NCBI RefSeq assembly: GCF_029227915.1
Contig: NC_079875.1
Location: forward strand, 24,235,001 to 24,299,000
Length of the DNA: 64,000 bases
DNA from: Hydractinia symbiolongicarpus
Lineage: Eukaryota; Cnidaria; Hydrozoa; Anthoathecata; Hydractiniidae
Direction of reading: 5' to 3'
Shown: positions 32,091 to 46,363 of the stretch, in pieces
Numbering within the stretch: the stretch's first letter is position 1
Layout of the letters: each line of letters starts with the position of its first letter
Program-made: the position numbers and the translations under genes
The notes under the pieces: generated by a model
Seen by the model: the letters and a program-made list of their open reading frames with translations, nothing else
What the model was told of the DNA's origin: nothing
Database searches by the model: none

Positions 32091-32575
32091 TGTTTTGAAC
32101 ATAAACGATGAAGATCCGTCTCGGAGATGGAGACCCGTCACGTCACATTAATTTTAATTGGGTTTTTATAGTTTTTTCGCGCACTTTTCACATTGCTTCT
32201 AATCTCCGTACGAATAGGACAAGCGTGTGGTAAAAGTGAGAATCGAAAATATCGTAGTTCTTGATTTAAATCTTAACGTAAAGAGTTTCTTCAAGCAGCA
32301 AAAAGGAAGCAAGCGCAGTAAACGACGCAATAGTTAGTGTTTCATGTTTTATTTTGTACGTGTAATAGTATGTCTATCGACACAGGCTATATTTGTATTT
32401 ATTTATGTTCTGTTTATCTTTTTGTATCTTTGTATTTTTTCTGTTTCTTATTTAAGCTATGAAACGTCATCATCATACTGTATTAGACCGACCGATGTAC
32501 CGTATTTTATTCTACCGCCCCCGTGTGTTCGCATAGTTGCGTCTGCTTTCTTGTGTACCGTCCGCGCTCAAAACA
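32091..32575 (+). repeat. BEL 3' LTR with upstream polypurine tract
   Basis: 485 bp, starting tgttttgaac and ending gctcaaaaca. It is preceded directly by the purine run ggtggggag (32082-32090), the expected plus-strand primer site. Confidence 0.9.
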
Positions 32576-32880
32576 ATTGCAGAGCAAAGCGGAGCCCATT
32601 TCTTCATTAAATAAGGCAAATAAAGGCTGTATAGGATTTCCGCATCTCGCCCCTATACATCAAAAATATCAGGCACTCTTCCCCACGGTTTTGATTTCGT
32701 CCATTTTGGTTTTGTTTCCTAGCAATTAATCTGGTCGTTTTTTCCGTAAATTTCTGATTAAGCGAGACAACATAAATTTAAAGGGACAATGGGGGAGTTT
32801 TTGTTGTTATTTAATTACTAGTCGATGAGGCCCGCGGAAATTTGTGTGCCTGTTGCCTTCATCGTATAGATCTTGAAACG
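32576..32880. repeat. RepA 5' fragment right of the BEL element
   Basis: Resumes with attgcagagcaaagcggag and matches the starts at 23542 and 4788. Similarity fades after about 300 bp. Together with 25105-25131 it restores the junction seen intact at 4766-4796. Confidence 0.65.
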
Positions 32881-33214
32881 CTGATCAAGAAAATGTATAG
32901 GATCATGTACTTTTGACAAACAGTTGCAGAGATATTAGGGTTTACTGTTTTGTTGATGACGTCATTAACCCGTCCATTCCCAGGGTGGCCACAGAATTTG
33001 GAAAAAGAAATTCTATGACTTTTCCCTGACTTTTCCATGACCAAAACTGTTAAGAAAAATTAAACCCCTAAATTAATCAATTATCAATCAAACCATAAAT
33101 TTCATTATTTAGAGAACAACTTTGCTGAAAAAAGTTAACTGTAGTGAGATTTTTTTTGCATAGCTAGTTATCTACATATTTTTTTAAAAGAAACCTAAGC
33201 ATTTGGTTGAGCAA
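32881..33214. other. AT-rich spacer
   Basis: No gene or repeat boundary recognised. Confidence 0.4.
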
Positions 33215-33698
33215 GAGGGTGCCAATAAGCTGCAAACACCTGCATATATATGGGCGAGTTCGGGCGACTTTTCGAATTAAATTGACGGTTGTCCGCCGAA
33301 ACCGCCTGCACTTTCCCGAACACGCCCGAACTCGCTCGAAACATTCCCGAAATGCAACACCTTGTAACATAAACATGGCGGACGACAATTGAAAGAACAC
33401 GCTTGAAGAGAAAGGAGGTAATAAAGTTTATATATAAGTTATTTAGCAAGTAAATCTTATCAAAAACCATAAAAAACAGTTCTTTTAAGAACTTAGCTAC
33501 CATATAGTTAGTTCATTTTAATTTTAATACTTTTTTAAATAATTCTTTGAGAGTCATTTATGGTGAATCTTTTTTTTTCGGGCATTGTTCGGGACTATGC
33601 GGGTTTTTTCGGGCAAATACCTGAATTTTTTATAAAACGCCAAACTCGCCAGAAAACGCCCGCAATTTTTACGGCGTATGCGGTTTATCGGCACCCTC
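33215..33698. repeat. MITE with gagggtgcc terminal inverted repeats, copy 1
   Basis: 484 bp. Ends gagggtgccaataagc and gtttatcggcaccctc are inverted repeats of about 20 bp with mismatches. The inner sequence is rich in cgcccgaactcgc-type motifs. Flanks tggttgagc (left) and tggttcagc (right) could be a mutated 9-bp target duplication, pointing to a Mutator-like family. A second copy, more perfect at the ends, is at 54039-54520. Confidence 0.85.
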
Positions 33699-33948
33699 GT
33701 GGTTCAGCCTGGATGGAGTTTTTTAAAATTTGATAAGTTGAACCTCAAGCGTTTGGACTATGGTTTTGATATATATACTTTCTGTTGTACATTAGCTATA
33801 TGTATAAAAGTTTTCTAATGTTGAAGATTTCTAAAAACTTGGTCTTTCTGAGCCTAAGGTAAAAACAAACATGTATATAATCGTTTCCAAAGAATGAAGG
33901 TGATCGATTAATTTCTAAAAACCTGGAAATAATTTCTCGATAAAGAGA

Positions 33949-35050
33949 GTAGCGGAGCCCATTTCCTCATATAAAAAGTATAAATATAACATGAAAAGGA
34001 AGTATGGTGGAGAGTATATAGGATTTCCGCACCTCGCCCCCACTATACATCAAAATTTTTCAAATTTCGTCAATTTTCGACGCGACGGCCCAGCAGTTTA
34101 ATCTGGTCATTTTCTCTTGGATATTTGATTAACTGAGAAAACCATGTTTTGACACGGCGATGGAGTTGTTTTTTAAAGATGGTATCAAGCGTAAATGGTG
34201 CCGTTTCCAGTTGAGACTACACATTTTAGCCACGTGATACATAAATCAGTTTTACTAATATCACATGATCTTTTCTCGGACACTTTCCGCCTAAAACTCA
34301 AACTTTCGTTAATCTAAGCTAAAAAACGAAAAAAGAAAGGGTATGTTCATCTAGCTAGTATATCACTATTTTTAATGAACACCTTTCTAGCCTGACTCCC
34401 ACCTAGCTAACATATATATCACTATTTTAAGCTAGCTATATACATATACTACACAGTGAGTGAGGTAATTCTATTCTGTATTCTGTAGGAATGCCCTCTT
34501 TTAAAGCTTGTTCTAGCGACAATCGTCCACAAAATTTGTTGTCTCTGGCAATTTTATACTAAAAACCAAGAACCAAAAAGTTTAGCAAAGTCAGCAAAAG
34601 AACTCATAGCTAGCCACATATTTTGCAGATAGTACATTCCGTTCCCACTCATGATCAATGTTTATATAAAAGGTTAATGTGGTAAAGTGTAATTGTTTAC
34701 TCTGCTCAGTCACAAAGGGCACTTTTTAACATTGAGGGGGAATGGAGAGCCATATTTTTATGGACGATTGTAGCTATATTGTACACACGTCAGGAAATAA
34801 ATTTTTTTTACCATACCGGTTATACACCGGTTCGGCTAAAGTTACACAAAGTGAAATTATTTCAATATATAGCTATACTTTATTTCAATATATAGCTATA
34901 ACATCTCATGTAATTGTCAACATGTATTGAAAAGAATTAAATATATTCATTATATACTTGTTATTTAATTTCCCGATTATACAAACAATGTCACGATAAT
35001 TTCTGTTTCTGTAACTTGACATGAAATTTCACCAATGTGGGATATCAAGC
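33949..35050. repeat. RepA dispersed repeat, third copy
   Basis: Starts with agcggagcccatttcctc, continues with ataggatttccgcacctcgcc, the gctagc-rich tract and the aaccaagaaccaaaaag block shared with the other copies. The 3' end passes into RepB at about 35100, so RepA and RepB may be one composite element. Confidence 0.65.
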
Positions 35051-35099
35051 TTCAGCCCAGCTCTAACTAGGTTTGCTACCTAATAATTTCTAACCTAAT

Positions 35100-35825
35100 T
35101 AATTTTTATTCTTTTAAAGTTTTTGTTCATTTTGGAATAAGAGCTTTTTATGTTACTGTCATGAAAATAAACATATATATACTGCTGTTTGATTTTTACC
35201 TGGAATGGGTAACAACGGGCTGTTTTCGCTGTTTTTATTTAAGACGAAGTTGCAATAAGTTTTTATGGAAAATGTGATACCCCTATATGATGTCACGATT
35301 AATTTTTGATCTTTCACGGGAACTTTATCCATAAAATGTTGCATGATTTTTTTTGAAATTCGCTAAGATGGGCACAAAAAACTGTACTATTGAGGAAAAT
35401 TATTATTTGAAAAATATATTACACCTGAAACATCATACTGTTGTATGTGCTTCACATAATTTATGATATACTGCATACTTGTACTAAAGCGCTCCACACG
35501 AATGTGTGGTGCAGTTTACAGAACGTATAAATCGCTCTACACCAGACGTTTAACGCCAGGTGTTACAGTTGACTAAACCAGACATTTCAATGCCAGGTCC
35601 CCCTGTCTAGTTAGTAAAAAGTTTTTCTAGTTAGTAAAATTAGTTAGTAAAAAGTTTTTCTAGTTAGTAAAAAGTTTTTCATTTGAGCTATTGAATTTTA
35701 AATATTTGCACCTCAATATTTTCTCTACTCCTGGACTATAAAGATACATATCTTAGGTATACTGAGTATACGAATCTTTGAGTTGTAGGGGGTAGGGGGG
35801 AGATTCTCTATTAATTTTACATATA
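35100..35825. repeat. RepB, internally deleted copy
   Basis: Matches 10085-11500 but lacks about 10340-10735 and about 11000-11370. The second junction carries a local 20- to 22-bp tandem repeat (agttagtaaaaagtttttct) at 35608-35682. Confidence 0.65.
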
Positions 35826-38038
35826 ATGTCCAAAAGTTATATGTCTATAAGTAGGTTAGGGTGACATGCTTTACCTTAAACACGCACATTAGGGGGACGT
35901 GAAATTAAAGGGGACATATTCGTGTCCCCTTTGATTTTCGGGCATATTTTGAACAAAGTAAGGACTATTTTGAACTGTTTTGTTTGAATTTTTTTATAAC
36001 GGAATCATTGACCTTTAAGAATTTGGAATATATATTTGTTGAGCGTGGTAAATGAAGTTTAAGGTGACATTTGATTTTTTTCAATAAATGGAAAATTTCA
36101 ATGAATTTTGAAAATGTCTTATATATTCTATGAAGCCCTCATGTAAGTTCAGTGTTTCGTGTGACATCGGTATACCTGCTTTAACTTGGTATTCATTTAA
36201 ATCAATTTACATTTTATATATTAATTTTCAAGGTGATAAAGCTAGAATTCCTTCATTATTTGACTTGGACTATGTCATTTACCGATATATCGTTATAATA
36301 TATCGTTATAAATAATAAAAACAGGATCTGACATTGAGATCATTTTTTAAAATTTTTGTCCCCTTTTTATGCATATCTCACATATAAATCGTGTCCCTTA
36401 ATTGTTAAAAGCATTCATATAACGCAAATATATCCATAAATTAAAATGCCAGAAAATTGATTATTTATAGTGCCATTAAGGTAAAAAATAACTTCACACA
36501 TACAAAAAGAGCCCTACAGAAGTGTTATAAACGCAACTACACATGTTAAACATCAAATCAAATGTGCTTATATGTAATTAAGCCAGTCAACGGACCAAGA
36601 ATTGCGCCATATATGAATCAGTGAACAACTATGACAATAATGCTGAAAACAACAACTGGATGTATACGAAGATTGCAGGTAGTAAACTAGTTACGTGAAA
36701 TTCTCCTATTCATAGATTTCAAATACTGGTAAAAGATGTTGGTAACGACTTAGCGTGAATTTCTCATATTCATAGATTTCAAATACTGAAAAAAGATGTT
36801 GGTAACGACTTAGCGTCAAATCCTGACGTTAAAAACACATTCGTGAAGCCATAAAGGACACAGGTCGCAAAGAGAAAAATGCGTCGTGACTATGTGTAGT
36901 CACATTCGAGGTTTGGATTTCTGGTAAATGTCGGCGCATGTGAAACAAAATTTAAATAGTTTTCTTTACACTAGCCGCATATAATTTTTTTTAAATAGAT
37001 GTTTTAGCAACTCTAAACATAAAGACTATGCAGATTATTGCACGGGATTGCGCATGGTGTTTGTAGCTAGCGATGTTGATTTCAAAGTGCGAACAAAAAT
37101 GACTGTTTTTACTAAAACCACCTGTCGTTTGTCAACGTTGTTATAGGTCGCTCACTATTTACACAATAGTACATGGTCAGCTACTAACATAACCACGGAC
37201 CTTAGTGTACATAAACACCCCAGTATATAGAGAGACTTCGTCTTATGAAGAGGCACAATTAGCTAGTTGATACTTGTTGTTATCTGTGTCTTTTAGTTCT
37301 TTAAATATCTACCAACATATAGCCGCTCGACCATAACTGGATATAACAAACTTCAGATACTCATATTGATATAAAAAAAACATTAGAAAAGGTTTTTTCA
37401 CCTGTGCAAGCGATAACAGAAATTCTGTGTTCAGCAGGGTCGTCGTAAACTCTGTAAAACGTCCTGCTGGATCGCGATCGCCCTTACATGCTCAAAACAG
37501 CTTAAAATTAAGTCATATCTAATCTGCTAAGTTGGTACATGGAAACACCACCAAAAATTTAGCAATAAAATTTGTTTTTTTCTCAACATTTAGTGTTTAT
37601 TTTTTCACGGACAGTACACGTTTCCATTTTGTAATTGTTTTTGACCTGAGTCTCAATTTTATTAGCAAAATGCCTGAATATAGGCTGAATTTTTCTTAAT
37701 CATTTCTTAAATTTTATCACTTTATTTACTTTTTGTTGAGACTTTCATTATTAGCAGAACAAAAACGACTTATTTTGTTATTTTTAAGATAAAACTTTGT
37801 TTAATATATGTGTATTTATAGAAAATAAACTTAAATTATGATGACTGTAAATTGGAGTTTAAAACGCTGAGGCTGGCGGTTTTCTCAAAATTTTATAAAG
37901 ATTTTGAGGTTTTTGGGGATATTTTCTTAAATAATACTATTGATAATTAAAAATAATAAATTAGGAAGCAACTTGTTGGTAGTTCAAAAGGGCTGAACAA
38001 ATCATTGTAAATTAAATAAGCATCATCACAAAACTCAC
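35826..38038. other. Gene-poor stretch with small repeats
   Basis: No supported exon. Contains a 10-bp-stem hairpin (aaaggggaca / tgtccccttt, 35908-35932) and a 60-bp direct repeat at 36695-36814. The short ORFs at 36130 and elsewhere lack any recognisable feature. Confidence 0.45.
36695..36814. repeat. 60-bp tandem duplication
   Basis: Two adjacent 60-bp units starting gtgaa(a/t)ttctc and ending gacttagcgt, with only a few differences. Confidence 0.85.
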
Positions 38039-41000
38039 TTATTCACAACAGCTGACTTCCCTAATGGTCTGCGTATGTTCAGCAAATTGAAACACCTGCA
38101 AAATTTCCAGATATAAAAAAAGTTATGCAAGGATGTATGAAAAGTTATTACAAACATACAATACCTTTGTCGATGCTAGAGTTTCTATATCTTCAAGATC
38201 AACTTTCATCTAACATTAATAAAGAGTAACTATTAGGTGTATTTAATTATTACTATTGACCGTAGGACCTAATGGAATTGATTTTGGACTTTGACCTTAT
38301 AAATGCAGGAGATGAGAAAATTGGACTCCCAGAATTAACATTCTTCTTACTTTGGCATGAATGCTGGAACTACACTACATATTGCTTTAATTAAGTAATC
38401 ATTTGGTGGTGCATGCTTTATTACCAAGTCATAACATCAGACAACTGACAAAACAAGTACTTCTAAAATAAATTTTTAAAATAAATAAAAACAAAAAAAT
38501 TGAAATTACATGCCTTCAATGCACAAGGCAAATTAAGCAAGTTCGGGTCAAATCCGAGAAATTAAATTCTCACAAAATGTCAATATTTCATGATTTTCAA
38601 CAAAAGTTCTACAAAAATAAGTTTTCAACCAATAAACCATTCAATTGGCGTTAAATGGAAAAGTTACTGAGCACAAAAAAAGATTTGGTTTTATAAAATC
38701 TAATCTTTTAAATTTAATGATTTTCTGAATAAATGAAGAATTTCCTATAATTTTCTCTAATTGTAACCAGTGCCTCACAATGTAACCTTTGTAAACCAAA
38801 ATTAACTGTCAGGTAATTTTACCATGAAGTTAATTTTTCATTTTTTCACTTCAACAATTCATAATTTTCAACATTTAGGTAAATCGATGACAGTATATTT
38901 TAGCAGCAAAAAAAACATGAAAATTCTATTAACTTGAACTAACATTTGCTGCAAATATACCGGCATTTGTATTGAATTAAAATTAGAAATGCTGCAATGT
39001 AAAAAATATATGAGTAATGATGGAATACATACGAACTTCTCCAATACTTTTGTCTAAAAATAAAATAGCGTCAATTTATTACTATAATTATCATACCGTA
39101 CAACTTTCTAGTGGACTTCAATTACACTGTATTCCAATAATTACATAATTATAACGGTAATAGACTAAGCATTTCTTATATTAAATCAGGTGCTATCTAT
39201 ATCTCCTCCTCACAATTCAAAATCTTCAAAAACAAAAATGTACATAGGTGAATCTTTATTATATCGCAATAAAGATTCACCTATGTATATGCACCATCCA
39301 GATAAACTATCTAACATATTGCCGTAGTGTGGTGTAGTGGTTTTGTCTTTTGCTCCCAACTCTAGGGTCCGGAGTTCGAATCCCACTCGCTGCCTGGCAG
39401 TATATTAGTGATGAACAAAATAGTTCTTCTTCATTATAACAAAAATGTATATGGGAGAATTCTAACATACCAGTGTTTCAGTTTTGTCATTTCTAAAAAA
39501 TAAACATAGAAATATTACAACGAAATTATCTTTAAAGAACTAAATAAGTTACTTTAATTTCGATTAAAAAAGCATTGTTTACGTCGTTTACAGCAAATCT
39601 CATGTGAATGACACCATAAAAACACCAATTTTTTATAGTTTCGATTGTAATATTTTATCACTTTTTGTAATATTTGAAAACAATAATTACCTAAAATTAA
39701 TTTTTAATGGAAAAGTTGTTTCTTCATTACTACCATTCAAAATGGAACACTAAAAAATGAATAGTAAGTTTAAAATTTTTAAGTATTATTAGTGGAATTA
39801 CTGGACCTTCAATACTTACTGTTTCACTGTCAGAACTGCTGAAATTAGGGACAATTTCAATTTCCTGAAACATAAATATTTATCATCAACACAATTAAAA
39901 ATTATACTTTAAACGGAATCATGAATTGCATACATACCGGATAAGTAATTTTTACATCATCGTCACTACAATCCAGCTTGACAAAATCTATGTCCTTGTA
40001 GTAGTCCGCAAATTTATCTCCCCCAAGACATTCTTTTTATTTACACCACTGCCAATATTGTCCTGAATCTTTTTTTTGATTGGTAAGTACTGTTTTTGTA
40101 CGTATTTACACCTGATGCAACCACATCTGCACTCTTGTAATCTCGACCTTGGACACTGACAACATCTGCAATGATCTCTGCAATGATCGCAGCAACTTTT
40201 CTTTATTTTCACAACCTATTTTCATATCCTGTATACCAGCAATATTCGTTTCCTCAACATCCATGTAGAGGTTCATCACCACAATATCTGTCCCCTTCGT
40301 TTGATTCTACTTGTGTATAAACAGTAGGATTATCCACCTTATAACTCACACTACCAGCAACACGATTGACCAAAACTGCATCTTTGCCTTCACCTACACT
40401 TTGATTGTGTAAACTATCAGAATTATTGCCATTGGGTTCACATACATCAACGAAATCAAGAACCTTGTCATTAGCGACACTTCTATCTATAACACTGACA
40501 ATATCTGTAATGATTTCAGCAGCAACTTGTTCTTTATTTTCATATCCTGTATAATAGATGTGTTTTCAACATTTTCTTAAAGTTGTAGTTTATGAACACA
40601 ATATTTCTACCCTCCCATATTTTCTAATTGCATGTAAACAGTAGCACCATTTGTCTTATAACCACCATTAAAACCTTTGCATTTAATATTTTCCTCTACT
40701 TCCTCCTCTAATTTTTCACACAAATCAACATTCTGACCATTGATAGCAACTGAATCTTTTCCTTCGCCTACGTTTTTACTATATAAACGAACAGGATCGC
40801 TATTCTTGGGTTCATATACATCAACAACATCAATAAACTTTGCATTCACATCATCTTTATCTTTTACACAGGTGTCAGATTTTAGTTCAATACTTCCGTC
40901 TTTTTCCGAACAACTACTTGATCACATTTTTCTTTGTCATTTTCCCCATTATCTAAAACAAATAGATCAGGTAAGGAGTATTCAAAAGTAAATAACATGT

Positions 41001-42637
41001 GTATAATAATTGCAGTTCGGGGTGTATGCTACTCAAATTATTCAGAAACTTATATATTGTTCAGTTCCTGGTTCTAAACTATTTAGTTACAATTCAATAT
41101 TGCCTCAGGATTTTCCTTTTTTAACCAAGTTGTAATATCTTTGTTTAACCTTTTTCATATCATCCCAAAGAAGAATGAGATTAATTTTCCAGATGGACCC
41201 TCCTAAATAAATTAAGCCTGCATAAGTTCTATTTGAATTAAATCAGTCAAAACAGTATCTACAGAATCCAGAACCTATAGTACAGCATAAAATAGATAAG
41301 TGTAAGCAAATTAGGAAAATAATGTTATAATTACTGGCTTTAGGCACTTAAAGTGAGACCATCCATAAAAATATGTCTGTTTTCTGTAACCGACACATTA
41401 AAATATCTTAACAGCTAGGTAGGCGATAATATTTTTTACATAAAAAAATCAGTATCATATTGTCATATTTTTGACATTCTGCGTAAAGCATGTGAAAATC
41501 TGCATGACACGTGAAAATACACAAACCTAATAAATCAACCTATAAACCTAATAACATAACAAACAAACCAAATCAGAATTTAATTAGATAAAGAGTGTGA
41601 ATTAAAATATTTACACTGATTATTTCAAATTATATGGATTTGGCATACAATGTGTATTTATAAATAATTCATAAACTTTTTGTACTTATAACATTTCACC
41701 CAGCCATTTTACCCGAAACAAACACATTTTTAGAGATAGCATGGGATAGGGTGTTACGTAATTGAGAAATTTTCACACATTACAAACCTATCACTTCTGT
41801 TTGAAGAATGCAATCATGAATCTGATAAAAATAATTCAATATTTTTAAGATACATGTAACGTTAAAAACAACATAATTAAAGTATATATCTTACCTTGTC
41901 CAGACATTCCTTGACATCTTCCTCTGTTGTTGCACTACCAGAAATGAATTCATCATCCTAAGTGCAATATTAGCAAAAAATTACTGTACAGTAGAAATAA
42001 TTTTGTTTTATTTATGGGAGTGATTCTCAAAAATTATCTTTGTGTATGTTTCGTCTATATGGAGGAGCAAAAGATTGCTTTATTAGCAACATATTTTTTG
42101 TTGTATGGTAAAAACATAAATATTGTGCTACAGTTTAACTCTTGTTATTAAATACAAAAAAATTGAAATCGATAACATATTGGTTAAACAAATCATTTTC
42201 AAAAATTGGATACAATCAAGTCATTTTGACACATATCAGAATTCCAATCTTAAAAACTACACAACATAAAATATTTAAATGAAAAAGAGAAAATGAAAAT
42301 TGTGGATATATAACTGATTATAACTTAAAATTATTCCAAAATGACTTGTACAGTAATTAGAGCTAATATCGTGAAAGCTTTTCTTCAGAATTAACTTTTT
42401 AGTATGGCTAATAACAGGAACCAAAACGTGGACATCATGAAAGATTACAATATTGATACAAAAACATTTTGCCTTAAAAATGTAGATGGCTTACATGTTC
42501 AGAATAAATTTTCTTTTCTTGGTTATTCTAAAATCACAAAAAAGGTTTTATTATAAACACAAGAATTTTTTGAACAAAAAGTTCAAAATCTATGATTGGA
42601 TACTCACAATTACATTCCCAGGATCGCATAAAGCAAA
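38039..42637 (-). CDS. Multi-exon gene of short phase-0 exons, product unknown
   Basis: Minus-strand exons with AG and GT borders, in transcript order: 42637-42608 (FALCDPGNVI), 41957-41895 (DDEFISGSATTEEDVKECLDK minus borders), 40952-39938 (long), 39864-39820 (EIEIVPNFSSSDSET), 39053-39033 (TKVLEKF), 38209-38165 (MKVDLEDIETLASTK), and 38095-38039 ending in TAA. Most are phase 0 with lengths of 30, 63, 45, 21, 45 and 57 bp. The long exon is acidic, carries two or three diverged internal repeats (VDVYEP/VDVCEP, VGEGKD), and has frameshifts and stops in its middle. The protein would be acidic and low-complexity. The broken long exon suggests either a pseudogene or further unrecognised introns. 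It may belong to the same transcript as the SET exons upstream, but nothing proves that. Confidence 0.45.
39241..39287. repeat. Perfect 20-bp-stem hairpin
   Basis: Arms 39241-39260 and 39268-39287 are perfectly complementary around a 7-base loop, atatcgc. It lies in the intron between two minus-strand exons, 34 bp before a tRNA-like sequence. It could be a tiny foldback element or a small-RNA precursor. Confidence 0.8.
39321..39400 (+). repeat. tRNA-like sequence (SINE head)
   Basis: An A-box-like ggtgtagtggtttt and a perfect B box (gagttcgaatcccac) lie at tRNA spacing, but the acceptor stem does not pair well. Related flanking blocks (aacaaaaatgtacatagg at 39231 and aacaaaaatgtatatggg at 39440) occur on both sides. 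Probably a short tRNA-derived retroposon, not a working tRNA. Confidence 0.45.
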
Positions 42638-44471
<1,834 letters not shown>

Positions 44472-44519
44472 AATATATATATAATAAATAATCACAACAT
44501 ATATGTACAATTTGCATAC

Positions 44520-44850
44520 CAACTGTTATTATAAAAAATAAAAAGGAAACAGCTTCATCAGGATATGTAGATTGCAATTTTTCACCCTCAACTTTACTAA
44601 TACAATTTCCAGCATACTCAAGAAGAAATTCACCATGTTGAAATGTTTTTGTAGCAAACACTCCAAAACCTTATAAAAAAAGTTGTATCATAATAATGTT
44701 AAACAGTTTACACCCTATTTGGAAGCATAATAGACGTATACCTATGTTGTCATTGATGAATAATTTCTGGAAACCACTTTGATCTGCTTTTTGTTTGCAA
44801 TAATACTTTGTAATAGAACGTGGGTTTGTCTCACGCTTATTCTGTCGTCT
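44520..44850 (-). CDS. SET-domain exons (KMT5A/SETD8-like), partial
   Basis: Exon 44850-44742 starts after tttttag and ends before gtatac. It encodes [17 protein letters not shown] and continues to NDNI plus one base. Exon 44669 to about 44520 starts after ataag and completes that codon, giving [19 protein letters not shown], then [13 protein letters not shown] and [15 protein letters not shown]-x-x-F-x-x-GEFLLEY-x-G and the later SFLFF are the start of a SET domain like those of histone H4K20 methyltransferases; the basic segment before it is also usual. The second half of the domain (cofactor- and substrate-binding NH/ND motif) was not found downstream. The (AT)n tract lies there, so the gene may be broken or the next exon far away. 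Frame and borders agree between the two exons. Confidence 0.7.
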
Positions 44851-45075
44851 CTAAAAATAAATACAAAAATGAACAAATAAAAATTGAAGTAAATGAAAAG
44901 TAGAATTTCACCCTTTGGCAGCCAGGTCACTTTTTTATTTTTTTCAAGAAACGTAGATGTACTCTAAAGAATCAAAAATAAAATTCCTTTCATATAGTAA
45001 AAAAATAATTTTACTAAATTAAATTTAAATTTTACAAAAATTTGAATAATTTTTATGTTACCTAAAATTATTTAA

Positions 45076-45537
45076 AGGTTACCTCCCGTGAAAAATAACT
45101 AATAAAATAAGGTTACTGCATATACAAGTACTTGAAAGGTTGTCTAGGAATTTGAATATTTTTTTAAAAATTCTTGATTGGTTCTTTAGAATTTGGACTA
45201 AGAAGATTTACTAATTATGCATGATGACAAGTAAAGTAACTAGTATGCTCTGCAAGGGGTTAATTTGACATTTTTGACAAGCCATAGAGAGTTAAAAATA
45301 TTTTCTAGCCGTTCACTTTGACGCGTTTTGAACATTTTTACATAAATTTTAACATTTAGTTATCATAATTATGCTCAATTCATACTCATGGCATCATAAT
45401 TTTGCATAATTAGCACAACTTTTAAGACAAATATCTCGGGAACGGATAAAGACTTTTCAAAAAAATAAAAGGATTTCTAGAGAACTTTCAAAGATCTTTC
45501 ATATGAGCTTAACTTAATTTTTTGCGGGAGGTAACCT
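45076..45537. repeat. MITE with aggttacctcccg ends and TTAA target
   Basis: 462 bp; termini aggttacctcccg and cgggaggtaacct are perfect 13-bp inverted repeats. Left flank TTAA (45072-45075), right flank TTGA (45538-45541), fitting a TTAA target with one change. No coding capacity. TTAA use suggests piggyBac or Kolobok machinery. Confidence 0.8.
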
Positions 45538-45541
45538 TTGA

Positions 45542-46363
45542 GGTGGCAGTAACCCTTTTTTAGCTGTCCAAATAGCTGAATTATTTACTCAGTGTTTTAT
45601 TTATACCATTTTATTTTACTATTTCCTAGAAATATAGGCCTTAATACATAATAAAATGATTTTAACTTAACACTAAAATTGCTGAGTCAGCAGAAATTTC
45701 TTTTTAAAAATTAATTAAAAACAAGAAAAATTTTTTACAATCTCGTTATATTTCATCAGCTTCTGTTTTTAAATGAACCTCGGGTTAACCCTGTTAAAAC
45801 GGTGTGCGGATTTTTTTTGTTCATTCTTATTTTTTTAACAATAGCCTTTAATCTTTTTTCAAAAGATTTTTTGTTAGCATCCCCTGCTGCATCAAACGCT
45901 GTTAAAAGAAAAATATCCCGAATAAAAAGATTTCCGCACACCGTATCATGGCTGCATGATTCACCAAGCATGTCTGAAAATTTTAAAGTAAAACGAAAAT
46001 GCTATTGAAAGTTACAGCTTGTGCAATGTAGCATAATGAAGATCGTCTTAAATTTCTACATAATGCGCCATCTTTGTTGTTATTAACGTTTCTCTTTATT
46101 AATTACGTCATTTCTTTCTGTACAATTTCGCAACCACGTAGACTTAAACTATACTCGGCAAAACTAATTAATTATTCATGAATTTTATTTTAAAGAGGAA
46201 TTTTTGAGGCTAAATATTTTTGGTGAAAGATAATAGTATTATAGCCATAAAATCGTGACAAGTGTGTTATAACAGAAAAAATTGGATATATATAGTCTGA
46301 AAATAACCTTACGTAACTAATTATGTAAAAAAAAATCCGATTTTTAAAAGGGTTACTGCCACC
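45542..46363. repeat. MITE with ggtggcagtaaccc ends and TTAA target
   Basis: 822 bp; termini ggtggcagtaaccctttt and aaaagggttactgccacc are perfect 18-bp inverted repeats. Left flank TTGA (shared with the neighbouring MITE), right flank TTAA (46364-46367). It holds an inner inverted pair, cggtgtgcgga near 45801 and tccgcacaccg near 45934, perhaps a nested element. Confidence 0.8.

Larger units (their letters stand above)
25127..32580 (+). mobile_element. BEL/Pao LTR retrotransposon, full length with target duplication
   Basis: Element 25132-32575 (7,444 bp), flanked by a 5-bp direct repeat attgc at 25127-25131 and 32576-32580. LTRs begin TG and end CA. Coding order is gag, protease, reverse transcriptase, RNase H, integrase, the BEL order. 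About ten stops or frameshifts interrupt it. It sits exactly within a RepA end-to-start junction. Confidence 0.95.

Noticed and set aside
39471-39492. 22-bp candidate exon on the minus strand
   Set aside because: It has AG and GT borders, but its length breaks the phase-0 pattern and it puts a stop in frame.
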